Shown piece by piece: positions 61,385 to 64,000 of a DNA stretch of 64,000 nt. A model generated the notes under the pieces. It had not been told where the DNA came from and searched no databases. It was given only the letters and a program-made list of their open reading frames with translations. Every line of letters begins with the position of its first letter. Position 1 is the first letter of the stretch. The DNA is from Streptomyces sp. 1-11. GTDB taxonomy: Bacteria; Actinomycetota; Actinomycetes; Streptomycetales; Streptomycetaceae. The stretch spans positions 186,001 to 250,000 of the forward strand of contig NZ_BJTV01000003.1 in NCBI RefSeq assembly GCF_007176755.1, written 5' to 3'. Position numbers and translations under genes: made by a program.

Positions 61385-61928
61385 GACAGCAGAGCTTACG
61401 CGGTCCGGCTGTGCCCGAACTGCCCGCGGACCTGGAGAGGTTGCGGGCGGCAGGAGGTGGTCCCGCCAACCGGTGCGAGCCGGTCGCGGCAGGATGCCTC
61501 TTCCTGCGGCGAAGTGAAACCTCCTATGACTGAAGTAGATTTCCGCAGCCGACACGGGTACGCTTCTTCTCGTAGACACGGTCGAACGAGACCCGTCAGA
61601 CACGAACTGTCGGGTGCCTGAACAGGAAGTTCGCAGGTCAGCACGGCTCTCGATCGAGAGACGCGCTGGGCGGCTCGCACGTCGAGGAGCAGCCGAGGAG
61701 CAGTACGGATGTGCTCAGCGGTCGGATCGAGAGGAACGGAGGAGCAGACGCCATCAGGATCGCCCGGTCCGAGCAGCACTCGGCCCGGGTACCGCAAGAC
61801 CCCGGAATGGATGGTGGTCCCCGGTCAAGCAGCTGCGATCCCCCCGCACCCCCCTCTGCCGGGCCGGGTAGCGGAAAACAGAAGGTCGGCACAGCAGTAG
61901 GGCCGACAGATGGTGTTCAATTTCCTTC
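61385..61928. other. Gene-poor stretch
   Basis: About 540 bp with only short low-complexity frames on either strand. No intact gene, RNA or repeat is supported. Confidence 0.55.
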
Positions 61929-61960
61929 GGGGCCCTGGTGCCGTACGGCACCAGGGCCCC
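61929..61960. terminator. Perfect 32-bp palindrome
   Basis: GGGGCCCTGGTGCCGT pairs with its complement without a loop, 26 bp upstream of the MerR-like gene 1 start. It may be an upstream gene's terminator or a regulatory hairpin. Confidence 0.65.
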
Positions 61961-61985
61961 TCGACGCGTTGCACAGCGAGGTGAC

Positions 61986-62330
61986 ATGACATCGGACAAC
62001 CCCCTGAATGATCGTCTGGACGACGACGACTACCCCGCGTACACCATGGGCCGGGCGGCCGAGATGCTCGGCGCCACCCCGGCCTTCCTGCGGGCCATCG
62101 GTGAGGCCCGTCTGATCACTCCGCTCCGCTCGGAGGGAGGACATCGCCGGTACTCCCGCTACCAACTGCGGATCGCCGCGCGCGCCCGCGAGCTCGTCGA
62201 CAAGGGGACTCCGATCGAAGCGGCGTGCCGCATCGTCATCCTCGAGGACCAGCTCGAGGAAGCGCAGCGCATCAACGCCGAGTACCGCCGTGCCGCCGGC
62301 GACTCGGCGGCCAGTGCCGGCTCCGGCTGA
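61986..62330 (+). CDS. MerR-like regulator 1
   Basis: 114 aa from ATG 61986 (GAGGTGAC upstream). The N-terminal LDDDDYPAYTMGRAAEMLG and LITPLRSEGGHRRYS form a MerR winged helix, followed by a helical tail (ACRIVILEDQLEEAQRIN). It is closely similar to the second gene at 62725. The ligand is unknown. Confidence 0.82.
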   Translation: MTSDNPLNDRLDDDDYPAYTMGRAAEMLGATPAFLRAIGEARLITPLRSEGGHRRYSRYQLRIAARARELVDKGTPIEAACRIVILEDQLEEAQRINAEYRRAAGDSAASAGSG

Positions 62331-62724
62331 ACACGTGGGCTCGGGCCGCGATCTGAACACCGCCTCGCGGCCGAAGGAGAGCACGCCCCGGAAAGCGGCC
62401 GGTCCGCTGCGGCCGTTCTGCCGTCGAGATCATTCCCTGGACCCCCGACAGCGCGGCCGAGCGCGATGCCGTTCGTGCGCGTGGTCCGTCCGGCCGTCGT
62501 CGTGACCCGCGCCACCCCAGGCCGCCGACCCGGAGATCGCCGGCCGTCCGGTCCGTTCCGGCGCCACGGCCGGTGCGACCGCGGGCGGGAATCTGTCACG
62601 GCGGAACCACATTCGCGTACCCGTCGGCGTTAGTGTGTCGCACGAGGCAGACGAGCGCCGGCCCTGCGCGGCGCGGGTGCGAGGCCCGCCCTGATTCCCG
62701 CCGTGCCCCCGGAACGAAGGTGCC
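62331..62724. other. Gene-poor gap between the two MerR-like genes
   Basis: About 390 bp, no gene or RNA seen. It holds the promoter of the second MerR-like gene. Confidence 0.5.
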
Positions 62725-63063
62725 ATGCCCGTCGACAGCTCGCCCGCCGCCGGAAACCTCGACGACGACGACTATCCCGCCTACACGATGGGCCGGGCCG
62801 CCGACGTGCTCGGGACCACCGCCGCCTTCCTGCGGGCCGTCGGCGAGGCCGGGCTCATCACGCCCCTGCGTTCGGGAGGCGGCCACCGCCGGTACTCCCG
62901 CCGCCAGTTGCGCGTGGCCGCGCGGGCCCGTGAGCTGGTCGACCAGGGCACTCCGATGGAGGCCGCGTGCCGCATCGTCTCCCTGGAGAACCAGCTCGAC
63001 CACGCCCTGCGGCTGAACCGGGAAATGAGCCGGAAGCTGGACGGGCACGGCGCGGATATCTAG
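62725..63063 (+). CDS. MerR-like regulator 2, paralogue of 1
   Basis: 112 aa, ATG start with GAAGG upstream. It is nearly colinear with the protein at 61986 (LDDDDYPAYTMGRAADVLG, TPLRSGGGHRRYS, ACRIVSLENQL). The second cold-shock gene follows 229 bp downstream, so one of them may act on that leader. Confidence 0.82.
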   Translation: MPVDSSPAAGNLDDDDYPAYTMGRAADVLGTTAAFLRAVGEAGLITPLRSGGGHRRYSRRQLRVAARARELVDQGTPMEAACRIVSLENQLDHALRLNREMSRKLDGHGADI

Positions 63064-63159
63064 TTCCGCCAGTACAGGATTACGGGCCGCGGGGGGCGAG
63101 AACTGCCGGACGCTCCGGAAATTGCGCCGTTGCCGTGACCGGTACCTGTGTTAGCGTGA

Positions 63160-63292
63160 TAGCGGTTGCAGTTTTGGTTGCCGGAGATTTTTCTTTGCAC
63201 TGCTTTCCGGATCCTTCCGGAGGGGTGATCATCGCGGCGACTCGGTTCCGTAAAGTGCGGGCCCGAACACTGCCCCTCTAGGGAGACTTAAT
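63160..63292 (+). promoter_or_regulatory. Structured 5' leader of cold-shock gene 2
   Basis: It carries GTTGCAG, TGGTTGCC, a T run and TGATCATC-CGGCGAC in the same order as the leader at 58060, with an SD GGGAGAC before the start. Both leaders exceed 120 nt and lack any gene. Confidence 0.65.
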
Positions 63293-63496
63293 ATGGCATC
63301 TGGCACCGTGAAGTGGTTCAACGCGGAAAAGGGCTTCGGCTTCATCGAGCAGGACGGCGGCGGCGCCGACGTGTTCGCCCACTACTCGAACATCGCCACC
63401 ACCGGCTTCCGCGAGCTTCAGGAAGGCCAGAAGGTGACCTTCGACGTCACGCAGGGCCAGAAGGGCCCGCAGGCCGAGAACATCGTTCCCGCCTGA
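63293..63496 (+). CDS. Cold-shock protein (CspA family) 2
   Basis: 67 aa, [18 protein letters not shown]. It differs from copy 1 at only a few positions ([10 protein letters not shown] against [16 protein letters not shown] against SFDIAQ). RNP1 and RNP2 are intact. A conserved hairpin follows. It is an RNA chaperone with a possible cold-induced role. Confidence 0.95.
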   Translation: MASGTVKWFNAEKGFGFIEQDGGGADVFAHYSNIATTGFRELQEGQKVTFDVTQGQKGPQAENIVPA

Positions 63497-63540
63497 CGCG
63501 TACGCGCATCGCCGCGAGCCGATGGCTCGCGCGGCATGTG

Positions 63541-63575
63541 GCCGAGGCCCGCACCCTTGAGGTGCGGGCCTCGGC
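63541..63575 (+). terminator. Terminator after cold-shock gene 2
   Basis: Perfect 15-bp arms GCCGAGGCCCGCACC and its complement around CTTGA. Its sequence resembles the terminator of copy 1. Confidence 0.85.
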
Positions 63576-63598
63576 TCGTTCGCGTGTCCTTTTCCGTG

Positions 63599-64000
63599 TC
63601 ACCGGTCCAGGGCGTCGGCCATGGTCGACTGCCAGTACGTCACCTGGACCGAGTCGTCCACGTACACGCCCTTCGCCGGGAGCGACGGATGGGCGGCGGC
63701 GGTGGCACCCGTGTCGAAGTAGACCTCGAGGGACTTGGCCGTGTAGCCGTGCGAGCCGCTGCCGTCCCCGGCCGACAGGAGGACGCCGGCGTAGCCCGAC
63801 TCGCCGGGGGCCAGCGTGACCACCGCCTGCGGCTTGGAGTCCTCGAAGACCGGCGGGACGGACTGGGCCTCACCGAACCGGACCGCCGGGTAGTAGAGGA
63901 GGTCGCAGTTCTTCGAGCCGGTGTTGGTGACGGTGAGCAGAAGGTGGTTCAGCGGGCGGGAGACCTGGGTGGCCGTCGTCCGGGTGGAGGTGACGGAGCA
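63599..64000 (-). CDS. DUF4232 secreted protein (cut by window edge)
   Basis: The last 133 codons are present: LLLTVTNTGSKNCDLLYYPAV, VTLAPGESGYAGVLLS and the C-terminus VTYWQSTMADALDR. These follow the DUF4232 beta-sandwich domain of exported Streptomyces proteins. The N-terminal signal peptide lies outside the window. Confidence 0.85.
   Translation of the reverse strand, partial: CSVTSTRTTATQVSRPLNHLLLTVTNTGSKNCDLLYYPAVRFGEAQSVPPVFEDSKPQAVVTLAPGESGYAGVLLSAGDGSGSHGYTAKSLEVYFDTGATAAAHPSLPAKGVYVDDSVQVTYWQSTMADALDR

Noticed and set aside
61700-61900. Small frame MCSAVGSRGTEEQ in the gap
   Set aside because: No ribosome-binding site, no homologous pattern and biased composition.

Overview
The window is a high-GC actinobacterial chromosome segment. 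Codon use, the HspR/HAIR heat-shock operon, AICE-type mobile DNA, DEAD-box/cold-shock genes with long leaders and many GC-rich intergenic hairpins all point to Streptomyces. Gene order (kynurenine genes, fba, pyrE, spermidine-synthase-like gene, clpB, dnaK-grpE-dnaJ-hspR, dcd, tRNA-Gly, cold-shock genes) is that of a Streptomyces core-chromosome region. The species cannot be named from sequence alone.

Layout. 0-19 kb is core: a two-component system, a membrane acyltransferase, a secreted hydrolase, a tryptophan-to-anthranilate cluster (kynA, kynU, formamidase-like hydrolase), DUF3151, an MFS exporter, fba, pyrE with an epimerase, an SRPBCC protein, a PAS/GAF/PP2C/ATPase regulator, a membrane spermidine-synthase-like protein, DUF2617 and a small Gly/Cys-rich membrane protein. 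19.1-30.5 kb is an actinobacterial integrative and conjugative element (AICE): int, xis, a RepSA-type initiator, small transfer proteins, an FtsK-like TraSA translocase, a GGDEF protein, a divergent GntR repressor with four repeated operators, and a cargo of an unknown gene plus an XRE-ImmA/IrrE operon. 30.5-36.1 kb holds an aminotransferase gene followed by an inserted stretch (FG-GAP secreted protein, Uma2 nuclease) that ends in a second copy of the aminotransferase 3' end.

36-54 kb is core again: a YbjN protein, clpB, a PPOX enzyme, an unusual peptide locus (a 90-aa secreted peptide with four exact-period DLGWD repeats, coupled to a Rieske-like mini-protein and facing two paralogous LuxR regulators), a sugar-binding lipoprotein, dnaK-grpE-dnaJ-hspR, an MraY-like membrane protein, a large Fe-S oxidoreductase and a Yip1-type membrane protein. 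54-56.2 kb is a small accessory patch (recombinase remnant, a repeat shared with the AICE, SUKH protein, lipoprotein, membrane protein) lying against the 3' end of a phosphoribosyltransferase gene. 56.2-64 kb carries the phosphoribosyltransferase, dcd, tRNA-Gly(CCC), two cold-shock genes with related leaders, a DEAD-box helicase, a CBS protein, two MerR-like paralogues and a truncated DUF4232 secreted protein.

How it works together. HspR, encoded last in the dnaK operon, probably represses both dnaK and clpB through the HAIR inverted repeats visible upstream of each. The AICE rep/tra genes are probably silenced by its GntR protein. Two separate gene 3' ends (phosphoribosyltransferase, aminotransferase) exist in displaced second copies, the usual scar of elements that integrate into gene ends. 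One scar lies beside an integrase-tail remnant, suggesting the AICE changed its integration module. The best candidates for something undescribed are the DLGWD repeat-peptide locus at 40.2-43.0 kb and the integration-module relic at 30.2-30.4 kb.
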